A stretch of DNA of 64,000 nt from Sphingobacterium spiritivorum (GTDB lineage Bacteria > Bacteroidota > Bacteroidia > Sphingobacteriales > Sphingobacteriaceae). The notes beneath the pieces were generated by a model, which was given only the letters and a program-made list of their open reading frames with translations, was not told the origin of the DNA and did not search any database. Numbering within the stretch: the stretch's first letter is position 1; every line of letters begins with the position of its first letter. The stretch lies in the NCBI RefSeq assembly GCF_016724845.1, contig NZ_CP068082.1, forward strand, positions 4,650,001-4,714,000, written 5' to 3'. Shown here in pieces: positions 26,181 through 34,639 of the stretch. The translations under genes were made by a program, and so were the position numbers.

Positions 26181-27061
26181 TATTCATTATTTAAGATTTG
26201 GAGCATCCTGCCGACTTCAATATCCATTCTTGAAAACGCAAACCATTTTTTGCCCAGGTCTTTGAGTGATGCTCCTATATGGTAGAGTTCTGCATTATCA
26301 ATAATCAAAAATCGGTCGTGGGCATCGGAGAAAACCTCAATAGTTACTGGAGGATATTGGCTATTATAGCGTTGTAAGTCTAACCGTAACTGATTGCTGA
26401 AACTTTTGGTAAGGATTGTAGCGGTTACATTAGTCTTACGCTTACCCAACAAAGTAAGCACCGTATCATCCACATAATTATCAAGCAGGATAATAGAACT
26501 TTTGGCACTTCGGATAATATCGGAAACAAAGGCGTAGGCATCAAATACCTGTCCGTCGTAGAAAATGCCTTTTTCACTGTGGAGCTTGTCGCTTTCCAAA
26601 GCCTTAAAAATCTCTTCAAATTTTTGGTCGGCTTCCAGTTGCTTTAATTCGATATTATCCAAACGATGAAACAAAGAAGCGTTGCTGATAAGCATACGCC
26701 TCATTTCTACAAAGGCTTCCATTATTTCCACACTCATTTTAACGGCTATATCAGACCGGAGTATGGCAGATGCCATTGCAACGCCCTGTTCGGTAAAAAC
26801 ATAGGGCAAATAACGCCTGCCACCGTAATTTAAACTTGAGGTTCCAATTTGGAACCTCAAGTTTTCAACTTCCTCTTCGGTCAGTTGAAAGCAGAATGAT
26901 ACAGGAAAACGCTTAATATTTCTTTTAACAGCTTTGTTCAGGTTCTTTGTTTCTACCTGATATAAGGCAGCGAGGTCGCTATCCAACATTACCTGTTTGC
27001 CCCGGATAGTATAAATCAGGTTCCTGATTTCTTTGGGTACGATTGACGGTTTATTTTCCAT
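26180..27061 (-). CDS. ORF6N-domain protein with PLD-like C-terminal region
   Basis: 293 residues from the ATG at 27061, the usual family start. The N-terminal ORF6N/KilA-N-like DNA-binding domain (about 5-110: IRGKQVMLDSDLAALYQVET, TEQGVAMASAILRS) is typical of phage and ICE proteins. The C-terminal part contains HDRFLIID and HIGASLKDLG, which resemble half of a phospholipase D-like motif. The substrate is unknown. It overlaps the end of topB by a few bases. Confidence 0.75.
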   Translation of the reverse strand: MENKPSIVPKEIRNLIYTIRGKQVMLDSDLAALYQVETKNLNKAVKRNIKRFPVSFCFQLTEEEVENLRFQIGTSSLNYGGRRYLPYVFTEQGVAMASAILRSDIAVKMSVEIMEAFVEMRRMLISNASLFHRLDNIELKQLEADQKFEEIFKALESDKLHSEKGIFYDGQVFDAYAFVSDIIRSAKSSIILLDNYVDDTVLTLLGKRKTNVTATILTKSFSNQLRLDLQRYNSQYPPVTIEVFSDAHDRFLIIDNAELYHIGASLKDLGKKWFAFSRMDIEVGRMLQILNNE

Positions 27062-29144
27062 TGCGTTTACTGCTTTTGTTTTTTTCAAACTCAAAGGAAC
27101 TTTCAGCGTTTTCTTTCAGAATGATGTAAGCATCGAATTTCTTTCCGGCTTTGCTTGTCATTCCTTTGATAAGAGAGGTTTTGCCTTTATTGACAAGGTT
27201 TGTTAAATTTTCGATACTGATTTGTACACCGCAGACGGTGCGGAACTGTACCCAGTTACAAGCCTCATCAGGGCATTTCACAATCTTGTCACGGATAATA
27301 AGCTGCTGACTTTTGCATTTCGGGCAGGTTAGTTTGGGTTGGTTGGTGCTTGCAATAGAGGTTTGTAGCAATTCATCGGTAATAGATTTGGCATAGGTTT
27401 CCATTTCCTTTTGGAATGTTCCGGCATCCGCTTCGTTATTTTCTATTTTCTGTAACGCCAATTCCCATTCGGCAGTCATTGCCACGTCTGCAATTTTCCG
27501 GTCTTTTACAAGCCCGTACACCTGCAATCCTTTTTCCGTAGGGATTAAAGAACGTTTATCCCGTTGGATATAATTACGGGTAAACAGGGTTTCGATAATG
27601 GCGGCTCTTGTTGCAGGAGTACCGATGCCGATATTTTTGAGGGCTTTGCGTTCTTCTTCGTTCTCAATTTCTTTCCCTGCGGTTTCCATAGCCGACAAAA
27701 GCCCGGCTTCGGTGTAAAGCACTGGTGGTTTGGTCTGCTTTTCCAAAACTGCGGCTTCCTTTATGGCAAGTTCGTCGCCTTTATGCAGTTCAGGTAATTC
27801 CTGCACTGGCTCTTCGCCGTCATCGGTAAAACTTCCTTTTATGGAACGCCAACCCGCTTCCTGAATTTTACAGCCTTTTGCCGTAAAGTCGTAATGCAAT
27901 ACCTGTAATGATACATCGGTTATTTCTTTGACACAGGCTTGCGATATGGCTTCAAGCAAGCGAAGCGCAATCATATTGTAAATCTTGTTTTCGTCTGCAT
28001 TAAGTACGGACGGCACTTTGTCCGTAATCAACAAACCGTGATGGTCCGTTACACGGAGGTCATTCACGATACGTTTGTTGAACCGTCCCCATTTGATTTT
28101 GGTAAGGGCTTGCTTGCAATCCTCACGATTTTGCAATGCCCGCACGAGGTTTGGAATTTCTGCCCACATATCTTCAGGGATGTATTTGCTCCCGGTACGT
28201 GGGTACGTGATAAACTTCTTTTCGTACAGGCTTTGCGCAATATTGAGCGTTGCTTCAGCAGATAATTTCAGCCTTTTGTTGGCTTCCTTTTGTAAGCCTG
28301 TCAGGTCGAAAAGCAAGGGCGGTTGTTCTGTAACGCTTTTGGTTTCTACTGATGTAAAGGTTGCCGTTGCGCCACGCTGAATAGCTTTAAGGGTATCATC
28401 AGCAAGTTGCTTTTCGTCCCATTTGGTTGCGGAAATACTTTTGAAATCAACCTGGGCTTTGTTGTGCGTTAATTGTATCTGCCAGTATTTCTTTACCGTG
28501 AAATTCTTATTGTCGAGGTAACGTTTGCATATCAAAGCCAGTGTGGGCGTTTGCACTCTTCCAAGCGAATAGATACCATTACCTGCGGCAATACTCAATG
28601 CTTGCGTAGCATTGATGCCTACAAGCCAGTCGGCACGGCTTCTGCCTTGCGCTGCCTGATACAGCCCGTCAAATGCTGCCCCGTCTTTCAGTTTGTCAAA
28701 GCCTTGCTTTATTGCCTTTTCGGTAAGCGAACTTATCCAAAGGCGTTCAAAAGGCTTGTTGCATTTCAGGTATTCATAAATGTACCTGAAAATGAGTTCG
28801 CCCTCTCGTCCTGCATCGGTAGCGACGATGATGCTGTTGCTCTTCGTAAAAAGCTGCTCAATGACTTTCAGTTGCTTTAATGCGCCAGTATCGGCAGTGT
28901 ACCCTTTGTCTTTCTTGACCTTTCGGACGGTCAATAAAAACGGGTTGGGCAATATCGGTAAAGCTGATTTGTCAAATCCCGAAATCCCGTAATCTTCGGG
29001 CATTCCCAGTCCTATTAAATGACCGAATGCCCACGTAACAAAATAGCCGTTACCTGTCAGGTAGCCATCCTTTTTATCGGATGCTCCCACAAGTCCGGCT
29101 ATTTCCCTTGCTACGCTTGGTTTTTCTGCAATAATTGTTTTCAT
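27051..29144 (-). CDS. topB: DNA topoisomerase III (type IA)
   Basis: 697 residues. The TOPRIM domain is at the N-terminus (IIAEKPSVAREIA, ATDAGREGELIFR), and the catalytic Tyr is in KKFITYPRTGSKYI. The C-terminus has a zinc ribbon (CPKCKSQQ, CPDEACNW) and ends in a basic tail (KSSKRNGK). ICE-encoded TopB probably resolves DNA during transfer and replication of the element. It is the second gene of the minus-strand operon, 6 bases after the DUF3945-type gene. Confidence 0.92.
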   Translation of the reverse strand: MKTIIAEKPSVAREIAGLVGASDKKDGYLTGNGYFVTWAFGHLIGLGMPEDYGISGFDKSALPILPNPFLLTVRKVKKDKGYTADTGALKQLKVIEQLFTKSNSIIVATDAGREGELIFRYIYEYLKCNKPFERLWISSLTEKAIKQGFDKLKDGAAFDGLYQAAQGRSRADWLVGINATQALSIAAGNGIYSLGRVQTPTLALICKRYLDNKNFTVKKYWQIQLTHNKAQVDFKSISATKWDEKQLADDTLKAIQRGATATFTSVETKSVTEQPPLLFDLTGLQKEANKRLKLSAEATLNIAQSLYEKKFITYPRTGSKYIPEDMWAEIPNLVRALQNREDCKQALTKIKWGRFNKRIVNDLRVTDHHGLLITDKVPSVLNADENKIYNMIALRLLEAISQACVKEITDVSLQVLHYDFTAKGCKIQEAGWRSIKGSFTDDGEEPVQELPELHKGDELAIKEAAVLEKQTKPPVLYTEAGLLSAMETAGKEIENEEERKALKNIGIGTPATRAAIIETLFTRNYIQRDKRSLIPTEKGLQVYGLVKDRKIADVAMTAEWELALQKIENNEADAGTFQKEMETYAKSITDELLQTSIASTNQPKLTCPKCKSQQLIIRDKIVKCPDEACNWVQFRTVCGVQISIENLTNLVNKGKTSLIKGMTSKAGKKFDAYIILKENAESSFEFEKNKSSKRNGK

Positions 29145-29150
29145 ACTGTA

Positions 29151-30611
29151 TTACATTTTTCTGCCTTTGGATTTTGCAGGCTTGTTATCCTGTTGCTCCT
29201 GCTGCTTCTCGTTTTTCGGTCTTTGCTGCCCGGACTTCAAAGGCTCTTGGACGTTCTTGGTCGCTTCGTTGGTTTTACCCTCAGAATTGACGGCAGTCTG
29301 CGTTTTATGGCTTTCAGCAGGTTCCACTCTTGCTTTATATTGACCTGGAAACTCAAAATTGGTCTTTCCGGTATCTTTGTCGAACGTGATATAACCCTTA
29401 TACGGTTGGTCTTTTTTATCTTTCAGTTCAACGTATATGGTTTGTCCGGCTTTGAACTTATTGTACTGCTCATCATCCAGTTCTTTGCCCCTGAAAGTTC
29501 TTGGAGCTTCTTGCGGTTGGCTTTGCTGATTGCTTTGTTGAGTGTTCTGTTGGTTCGTTTGCGCCTGCTGATTGTTGTTGCCTCTGTCAAACAGGAACTC
29601 AACATACCGTTTGTCAGCATTGAATTGTACAGTTGCCGAAAACTCCGTTCCTTTCGAGGAAATCATACCCTCTAAATAGAGCGGTTTGCCCTCCATCAGC
29701 GTTTGTTTTTGTTCGTCATTCAGCTTTACGCCCTTAATTTCATCGGGAATTTTTATAAACTCCGTGCGCAGTGCAACCACGTCATTGGTCAGCCTGTCAA
29801 TACTGATAATGGACGGCATCAGGTCGCCTGTTTTGGAGTTTACCAAATTGACGACACGCCCCATATTACCCGTTTCGAGCAGGTTTTTCTTGTCTTCGTC
29901 CGTAAACTTGTGACCGAAAAACTCAAAGTGGAGGTTAGGCTCTCTTTTGATACCGTGTATTGCCACGATAACATTGCCGTCTTCCGCTTGCTGTAAAGAC
30001 AGGCGGGCATCCGTACGGAGGATAGAGCCACCGAGGTTGATACCTATCGGTAAAAGCTCATTGGTTTTGTAACCTCGTAACAAAGGGTCGAGCAGGTTTC
30101 TTTTTTCAAGATACTCTTTGCTTAATCCGAGGTTTTTCATTGTGTCCCAATCAATCTGCTCCGGCTTGTAGCGATATTCGCTTGTTTCCGTTGTTGTTTG
30201 TGCTGTTGCCATATTATTTTGATTTTCTTGTTTTTTATCGGGTTGAGGTTCGGTTTTTACCTCGTGTTCTTTCAGCACTTTTTCGCCCTGTGGAGTGGGC
30301 TTATCTACGTGCTTTTGTAATTCCTCTGCTTTTTCAGCAGCAACCGGGGCAGGTACTTTGAAGAAAGTAAAGTTTGTGGGGTTCTTTAACTGGCTGAAAA
30401 AATTGGAAAAGAAGTTGGAAAAGAAATCGCCGCTTTTATCCACACGCATAAACTGGTTTTGATTTTTCTTCGTGGGGTCAACGGTTTCCATTTTCCCGTT
30501 TTCGTCTATACTCTTTACTGCCTGGATTTTCATTTTCTCTTTATCCAGTACGAGTAAGATGTCCGAAAGCTGTTCGGGCATTTCTTGTTTATTAGTTGTT
30601 TCTTCGCTCAT
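29151..30611 (-). CDS. DUF3945/DUF4099-type ICE protein
   Basis: 486 residues, no membrane segment. DUF4099-like sequence at about 145-215 (IDWDTMKNLGLSKEYLEK, LLRGYKTNELLPI) and DUF3945-like repeats at about 290-430 (LNDEQKQTLMEGKPLYLEGM, ELDDEQYNKFKAGQTIYVEL) are visible, then a Gln/Lys-rich disordered tail ending SKGRKM. The family always accompanies topB in these elements; the function is unknown. It shares the last six residues with the protein at 5790-6623. Confidence 0.75.
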   Translation of the reverse strand: MSEETTNKQEMPEQLSDILLVLDKEKMKIQAVKSIDENGKMETVDPTKKNQNQFMRVDKSGDFFSNFFSNFFSQLKNPTNFTFFKVPAPVAAEKAEELQKHVDKPTPQGEKVLKEHEVKTEPQPDKKQENQNNMATAQTTTETSEYRYKPEQIDWDTMKNLGLSKEYLEKRNLLDPLLRGYKTNELLPIGINLGGSILRTDARLSLQQAEDGNVIVAIHGIKREPNLHFEFFGHKFTDEDKKNLLETGNMGRVVNLVNSKTGDLMPSIISIDRLTNDVVALRTEFIKIPDEIKGVKLNDEQKQTLMEGKPLYLEGMISSKGTEFSATVQFNADKRYVEFLFDRGNNNQQAQTNQQNTQQSNQQSQPQEAPRTFRGKELDDEQYNKFKAGQTIYVELKDKKDQPYKGYITFDKDTGKTNFEFPGQYKARVEPAESHKTQTAVNSEGKTNEATKNVQEPLKSGQQRPKNEKQQEQQDNKPAKSKGRKM

Positions 30612-30685
30612 AATCTGAAAATTTTAAAATTTCACGGTCGAATGTAAAGTGAGCCTTCACTGATTTGCTTTATGTGGCACTCAAA

Positions 30686-30698
30686 GGCAGCATTTGTC
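30686..30698 (-). promoter_or_regulatory. Single degenerate ICE operator-like motif
   Basis: GGCAGCATTTGTC lies 75 bases before the start at 30611, in the same orientation as the other copies. No clear partner is seen 20 bases away. Confidence 0.35.
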
Positions 30699-31005
30699 AC
30701 TTATTGGCATCCAGTTTCGGCAAAGGCGGGTTAAAACTTTCCCTGATGAACTGATGCACATCGGACAGTTTGTAATACAGTTTTCCGCTAATGGTATAAT
30801 AAGGGAGCTTGCCTATGGAGCGATAGCGTTGCAGGGAACGGTTACTGATTTTCAGCATTTGCAATAAGTCCTGATTGTCCAGTAGTTCTTCGCCGTCTAT
30901 GCTGTTGCGCTTCTTTTGCAAATCGTCTATGTGGTTGCCAAGAATGTCCAGCCTATCCATTATGCGTTCCATCCACGCCACAAATTCCATTTTGTCGATA
31001 TTCAT
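30697..31005 (-). CDS. Small helix-turn-helix protein (excisionase/MerR-like fold)
   Basis: 102 residues. The C-terminal HTH_17-type domain (LLDNQDLLQMLKISNRSLQR, then YYTISGKLYYKLSDVHQFI) has the layout of excisionase and DNA-binding accessory proteins. An N-terminal helix precedes it. It lies 12 bases after a related gene, so the two may be co-transcribed and act together. They are candidates for ICE regulators or Xis factors. Confidence 0.75.
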   Translation of the reverse strand: MNIDKMEFVAWMERIMDRLDILGNHIDDLQKKRNSIDGEELLDNQDLLQMLKISNRSLQRYRSIGKLPYYTISGKLYYKLSDVHQFIRESFNPPLPKLDANK

Positions 31006-31017
31006 ATGGTTACGCTT

Positions 31018-31371
31018 TTAATTATTACCTGATTTCAGCTTTCTGCCTTTCTCGATATAGCTTTTGCCTTTCGCCATAAGCTGCTCTACATATTCATCGG
31101 TGGTCTGCACAGCGTTTGCGTTGAGCATTTCCTTGATAGCACCAATCGTATAGTAATACTGCCCGTACATTTTTGAAAAGGCTATCTGCCCGTTGGTGCG
31201 CATACGCCACAACGTTTTTTCGCTGATGTGGAGATACTGGCAGACTTCGTGGTTGTTGAGCCATAAGCTATCGTAGCTTGTATCTTCCAGTTTGAGGATA
31301 TATTCGCTAATGGCTTTCAACCGTTCGTTGAGGTGCTTCCACACTTCTTCGTCAACTGTTATAATGTTCAT
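31018..31371 (-). CDS. Small helix-turn-helix protein, partner of the next gene
   Basis: 117 residues with an HTH_17-type domain (about 37-85: LNNHEVCQYLHISEKTLWRM, then FSKMYGQYYYTIGAIKEML). This is the first gene of a two-gene unit and a candidate regulator of the repeated motifs. One such motif lies 43 bases upstream of its start (31414-31426). Confidence 0.75.
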   Translation of the reverse strand: MNIITVDEEVWKHLNERLKAISEYILKLEDTSYDSLWLNNHEVCQYLHISEKTLWRMRTNGQIAFSKMYGQYYYTIGAIKEMLNANAVQTTDEYVEQLMAKGKSYIEKGRKLKSGNN

Positions 31372-31413
31372 TGCACTATTGTTTAATATTCACAGTACAA
31401 AATTCAGAAGTGT

Positions 31414-31426
31414 GGCAGTGTTTGTC
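31414..31426 (-). promoter_or_regulatory. ICE operator-like motif upstream of the HTH pair
   Basis: GGCAGTGTTTGTC is one base different from the exact copies at 8843 and 8863. A TTTGGC half-motif follows at 31447-31452. If the HTH protein binds it, this would be autoregulation. Confidence 0.45.
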
Positions 31427-31480
31427 TGCCAATGCGTACCCATTGGTTTGGCACTTTTTTTCAAATTTTTTGCAATGAGA

Positions 31481-31505
31481 AAAACCCTTGTTTAATAAGG
31501 GTTTT
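31481..31505. terminator. Hairpin terminator between rteC and the HTH genes
   Basis: AAAACCCTT (31481-31489) pairs with AAGGGTTTT (31497-31505) over GTTTAAT. Confidence 0.55.
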
Positions 31506-31534
31506 AGCGTGTTTCGGTTATTTTGTAGTAGCCT

Positions 31535-31570
31535 TTTGCCCATATATGCCAATTGGCATATATGGGCAAA
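31535..31570. repeat. 36-bp perfect palindrome
   Basis: The sequence from TTTGCCCATATATGCCAA to its exact reverse complement is uninterrupted for 36 bases, centred between 31552 and 31553. A loop-free palindrome of this size points to a dimeric protein site or a cruciform rather than a terminator. Confidence 0.8.
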
Positions 31571-31571
31571 G

Positions 31572-31600
31572 AAAAAGCAGTACATTTTGTGTACTGCTTT
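31572..31600 (-). terminator. Terminator of rteC copy 2
   Basis: An 11-bp perfect stem (31574-31584 with 31590-31600) has a 5-base loop. On the minus strand it is followed by a T run and lies 22 bases past the rteC stop. Confidence 0.8.
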
Positions 31601-31621
31601 CAAACACCCGTGCTGATGTTG

Positions 31622-32467
31622 CTAAAGGTCTTTATCCATATACTCTTCGAGGGAAATTTTGAGCCGGTCTAAAAACACCGTTCGGGAGCCTGCCCTTGTT
31701 TTCATTCGGTGGAAAGAATGATGTATATCGTTCAAGGGCGTTCGGAAGAGGATTTGGAAAATCAATGCTAATTTCCTGATGCCTATTTTCCCGTATGCAA
31801 TAGATTTGGAAACATACAGGGCGTAAATCAATTCTATCAGTGCATTTTGCGAGTTCGTCCACGAAATGTCTTTGTTTCCATCACCGTTTATTGAAATGGT
31901 ATCGGGATTTTTTTCAGGGTTTATTTTGGTAAGCAAGAAAGTATAAAGTAATTCATTGGCTATAATATGGGCAACTTTGTTATCGTAATAAGTAGAAAAG
32001 CTAAGGTCAATTTCAAATACACTACTTTTTAGACCATCGTGGTAATTGATTTTTCCGAGCCTGAAATAACTGTGGTCACGGTCAGTTCTGCCTGCACGAT
32101 AGTACCTGTAAAAATCCTCATTGGATATGCTTTCCTTGTATTCGGATTTCAGAATTTTCAGTTGGTTTTCAAAATAACTTTGGTGTATTCTCCCTGCACT
32201 TACGGGGCAGGTAGTTTCAATGCGGAATACCTTATTGTAATAAATAAGTTTTCCTAAAATCTGCGGTTTGATGTTCTTGAAAAAATTGATTTCCTGCTGC
32301 TCATCCTTAAATCCGGTTTGTAAGGCTTTCATCTTTATAGTAAAGAGCATTTCCTTTAGGAATAAGGTCATTTGGTAAGCCTCATCCGCAGTTTGCATCA
32401 TTTGAGAAGACAGTTTATCTTCCTGATGCTGAATTTCCGATAGTATTTTGTTCAACACGATTTCCAT
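31622..32467 (-). CDS. rteC: RteC-family protein (copy 2)
   Basis: 281 residues. The RteC motif order is present: INFFKNIKPQILGKLIYYN, FYRYYRAGRTDRDHSYFRLG and LIELIYALYVSKSIAYGKIG. It is clearly diverged from the copy at 14872-15693. In CTnDOT, RteC drives the excision genes; here it lies at the inferred right edge of the element. It has its own terminator (31572-31600). Confidence 0.82.
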   Translation of the reverse strand: MEIVLNKILSEIQHQEDKLSSQMMQTADEAYQMTLFLKEMLFTIKMKALQTGFKDEQQEINFFKNIKPQILGKLIYYNKVFRIETTCPVSAGRIHQSYFENQLKILKSEYKESISNEDFYRYYRAGRTDRDHSYFRLGKINYHDGLKSSVFEIDLSFSTYYDNKVAHIIANELLYTFLLTKINPEKNPDTISINGDGNKDISWTNSQNALIELIYALYVSKSIAYGKIGIRKLALIFQILFRTPLNDIHHSFHRMKTRAGSRTVFLDRLKISLEEYMDKDL

Positions 32468-32624
32468 AGTTTTGACGTTTAGATATTGGGACTATTAGTT
32501 TCAGAATAACATCTACTTTGATTTGCCAAAACTTGGAAATAATATGTAAATCATTATCACATAGTGTCCCCATATTGGGAAAGATTTATTTTCAACTGGG
32601 TTTTTTACGAATATTTAAAAACGG

Positions 32625-32660
32625 AAAAAGGGTTAAGTATGCTACGACTTAACCCTTTTT
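32625..32660. terminator. Hairpin terminator at the ICE/chromosome boundary
   Basis: A 13-bp stem AAAAAGGGTTAAG / CTTAACCCTTTTT (32625-32637, 32648-32660) with a 10-base loop and flanking A/T runs. It could terminate transcription in either direction. Confidence 0.7.
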
Positions 32661-32664
32661 TTAT

Positions 32665-32672
32665 TAAATTTG
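32665..32672 (+). promoter_or_regulatory. -7 promoter box
   Basis: TAAATTTG matches the Bacteroidetes -7 consensus TAnnTTTG and lies 25 bases before a small ORF at 32698. The expected -33 region falls in the preceding hairpin. Confidence 0.4.
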
Positions 32673-32697
32673 CAGTAATGATTTACAAGGTAATCAA

Positions 32698-32805
32698 ATG
32701 AAAGCGAGTGCAGTAAGCACCATTACTAAATCGTTACCGATAGCACTTTCGGTTCTTGTAAACTACTCTTTATTAGCCACTTTGGGCTATATTAATCTTT
32801 TTTAA
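32698..32805 (+). CDS. Possible 35-residue hydrophobic peptide
   Basis: ATG at 32698 to TAA at 32803-32805 gives a peptide with a short polar and basic N-terminus and a hydrophobic stretch (about 13-33). A good -7 box precedes it. It lies just upstream of a sensor-like TPR-HTH gene. The rest of the 32468-32830 gap holds a hairpin and AT-rich DNA. It may be a real small gene, a leader, or chance. Confidence 0.35.
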   Translation: MKASAVSTITKSLPIALSVLVNYSLLATLGYINLF

Positions 32806-32830
32806 AAAAAAAAGAAAGTCATCAATTCTG

Positions 32831-34597
32831 ATGAAAGCATTAACATTAATTGTCATAATATTAAGTATCAGTTTTTCGGCAGTAAAGGCTCAGCAGCCTA
32901 CAGTTGAATCTCTGGTAAAATCATGGAAAGTAAAGGACAACACGCAGTCTTTCAAAGCAGAAGAAACCTATGCACAGTTAAAGCAAAAAACCGGATATGC
33001 GGCCCATCAGAAACTCATGGCAAATTTGTATTCCTATCTCAGATCCCATCCCGATGACAGACTGAAGGTACGTATAGATATGTACGATATATTGGGTAAA
33101 AAAGAGTACAACAAACCGGTAAACGAAGCAGATTCTGTCCGGCTATATGAGGATATCATGATAGCACACAAGCTGGAAGATGAACAGCTGAAATCAGAAC
33201 TTTATACCTTATATGCTGAAGTAGGACACAATAATTATGTGTTGTATAACCTCAAAGCCTTAGAGTTGCAGAAAAAAATCGGCTTAGCGCATTTCAAATT
33301 TGTTCACAACAGATATTTCAATGCCAGTTATGGATTATATAACAACAATGAGTATCAGCAAAGTATCGATTACGGTCTTCAATGTCTCCAGTATAAAGAT
33401 GTCGCTCCAGAAACCTGGGATCCGAGAGTTTATCTTTTTCAGCTGGATATTGTAGGAGCCTCATATCTTAAACTGGCCAAATATGACAGCTGTATATATT
33501 ACTACAGACAGATACTGGACACACTGCATAAAAAGCCTGATTCATCTCCTTATATCCAAAAATTATGGCTGGGTATCGCCTCCGGTAATATTGGGCACGC
33601 CCTTATCCTGAAAGGAGAGGAGCAGGCAGGAATCCCGATGGTACAGCAATGGCTGCTCAGCAGCACGGAGTTTAACTCGTATAATAATATATCCAAGTCT
33701 TTAAACGTACTGGCGGCTGTAGACTGGCAACATAAGGAGTATGCCGCTGCGCTGCAAAAGTGGAAATCAAGCTATATAGCAGCCGAAAAAGTAGGAAATT
33801 ATATTGATGAATTTAAAATAGAAGCTCTGGAAGGTATAGTAAAGAGCTACCGGACACTACATAACCCGGATAGTGCATATAAATATGTAGATCTGGCCGA
33901 TAAGTTGAGTAAGGAACGGCTGCTCGCCATAAATTCAAAAAAACTATCCGTTATGAAAACGCAAATGGCTTTTGATGATATGCAGGTCAATTTACAGGAC
34001 ATGAGTAACCATCTGAAACAGGAAAGGACGATTCGGAATTTTTCATTAATAGCGATTGTTTTACTGACCATTATCAGCTTATTAATTTACAACAGGCAAA
34101 AACTTACGGCTCAGCTATTACTTTCGAAACAGGAAACAGCTAAAAAAGAGATTTCGGATGCCAAGACGCAATTAGCAGAGTTCGCTAAACATATCCGGCA
34201 GAAGCAACAACTCGTGCATCGCTTACAGCTGGTCATCAGGCAAAACAATTATGCGAATGAAGAAGAAGAGGGGAGTATTCACAATGATCTTTCCAATTAT
34301 GTATTGGTCACGGATGAAGAATGGGTAAAATTCAAAGAAGCTTTTAGCAAAGCCTATCCGCTCTTTTTTATCAGACTCAAAGAGATTGTAGAACGTATCA
34401 CGCCTGCTGAAGAGCGATTGGCAAGTCTTATTTTTCTGCAACTGAGCAACAAACAAATAGCTAATACATTAGGAATCAGTACAGATAGTGTCGCCAGAAG
34501 TAAGAGAAGGTTGAAATCCAGAATCAACCTTCCCTCAGATACCAAACTCGAAGATTACATCAGTACGCTGAATGAATCACCCCTTACATATGGATAA
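32831..34597 (+). CDS. Membrane-anchored TPR regulator with C-terminal LuxR-like HTH
   Basis: 588 residues: signal sequence (1-20), TPR-like helices in the periplasm (about 80-390), one membrane segment (about 402-420, FSLIAIVLLTIISLLIYN), a cytoplasmic coiled coil (about 425-470) and a C-terminal HTH (about 535-570, FLQLSNKQIANTLGISTDSV). Such one-component transmembrane regulators are common in Sphingobacteriia and Flavobacteriia. Target genes and signal are unknown. Confidence 0.8.
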   Translation: MKALTLIVIILSISFSAVKAQQPTVESLVKSWKVKDNTQSFKAEETYAQLKQKTGYAAHQKLMANLYSYLRSHPDDRLKVRIDMYDILGKKEYNKPVNEADSVRLYEDIMIAHKLEDEQLKSELYTLYAEVGHNNYVLYNLKALELQKKIGLAHFKFVHNRYFNASYGLYNNNEYQQSIDYGLQCLQYKDVAPETWDPRVYLFQLDIVGASYLKLAKYDSCIYYYRQILDTLHKKPDSSPYIQKLWLGIASGNIGHALILKGEEQAGIPMVQQWLLSSTEFNSYNNISKSLNVLAAVDWQHKEYAAALQKWKSSYIAAEKVGNYIDEFKIEALEGIVKSYRTLHNPDSAYKYVDLADKLSKERLLAINSKKLSVMKTQMAFDDMQVNLQDMSNHLKQERTIRNFSLIAIVLLTIISLLIYNRQKLTAQLLLSKQETAKKEISDAKTQLAEFAKHIRQKQQLVHRLQLVIRQNNYANEEEEGSIHNDLSNYVLVTDEEWVKFKEAFSKAYPLFFIRLKEIVERITPAEERLASLIFLQLSNKQIANTLGISTDSVARSKRRLKSRINLPSDTKLEDYISTLNESPLTYG

Positions 34598-34639
34598 ATA
34601 CAGAGTCGTATAATTCTTACGTTGATCATGACAAATGGT

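Larger units (their letters stand above)
1..32468. mobile_element. Integrative conjugative element of Bacteroidetes type (left end outside window)
   Basis: The stretch holds tra genes (traG partial, traF, traE, traD, traB-like, traA), a mobA-mobB-mobC block, topB, two rteC genes, DUF1896, DUF3945 and small HTH genes. This is the usual set of CTnDOT-like elements. Accessory cargo is mercury and arsenic resistance and a SulP transporter. The left part (rest of tra, integrase, att site) lies outside the window. The right edge is placed after the last element gene (rteC at 32467). I could not see a clear att repeat there, so the edge is approximate. Chromosomal-type genes start at about 32.7 kb. 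Confidence 0.85.

Noticed and set aside
31400..31620. CRISPR-like array
   Set aside because: The repeats here are single hairpins and one palindrome with different sequences, without regular spacers. No cas genes are in the window; the Cas4-like nuclease belongs to the helicase operon.
32468..32700. Right att site of the ICE
   Set aside because: I looked for a tRNA end or a direct repeat but found only a terminator hairpin. Without the left end in the window, the att core cannot be identified.
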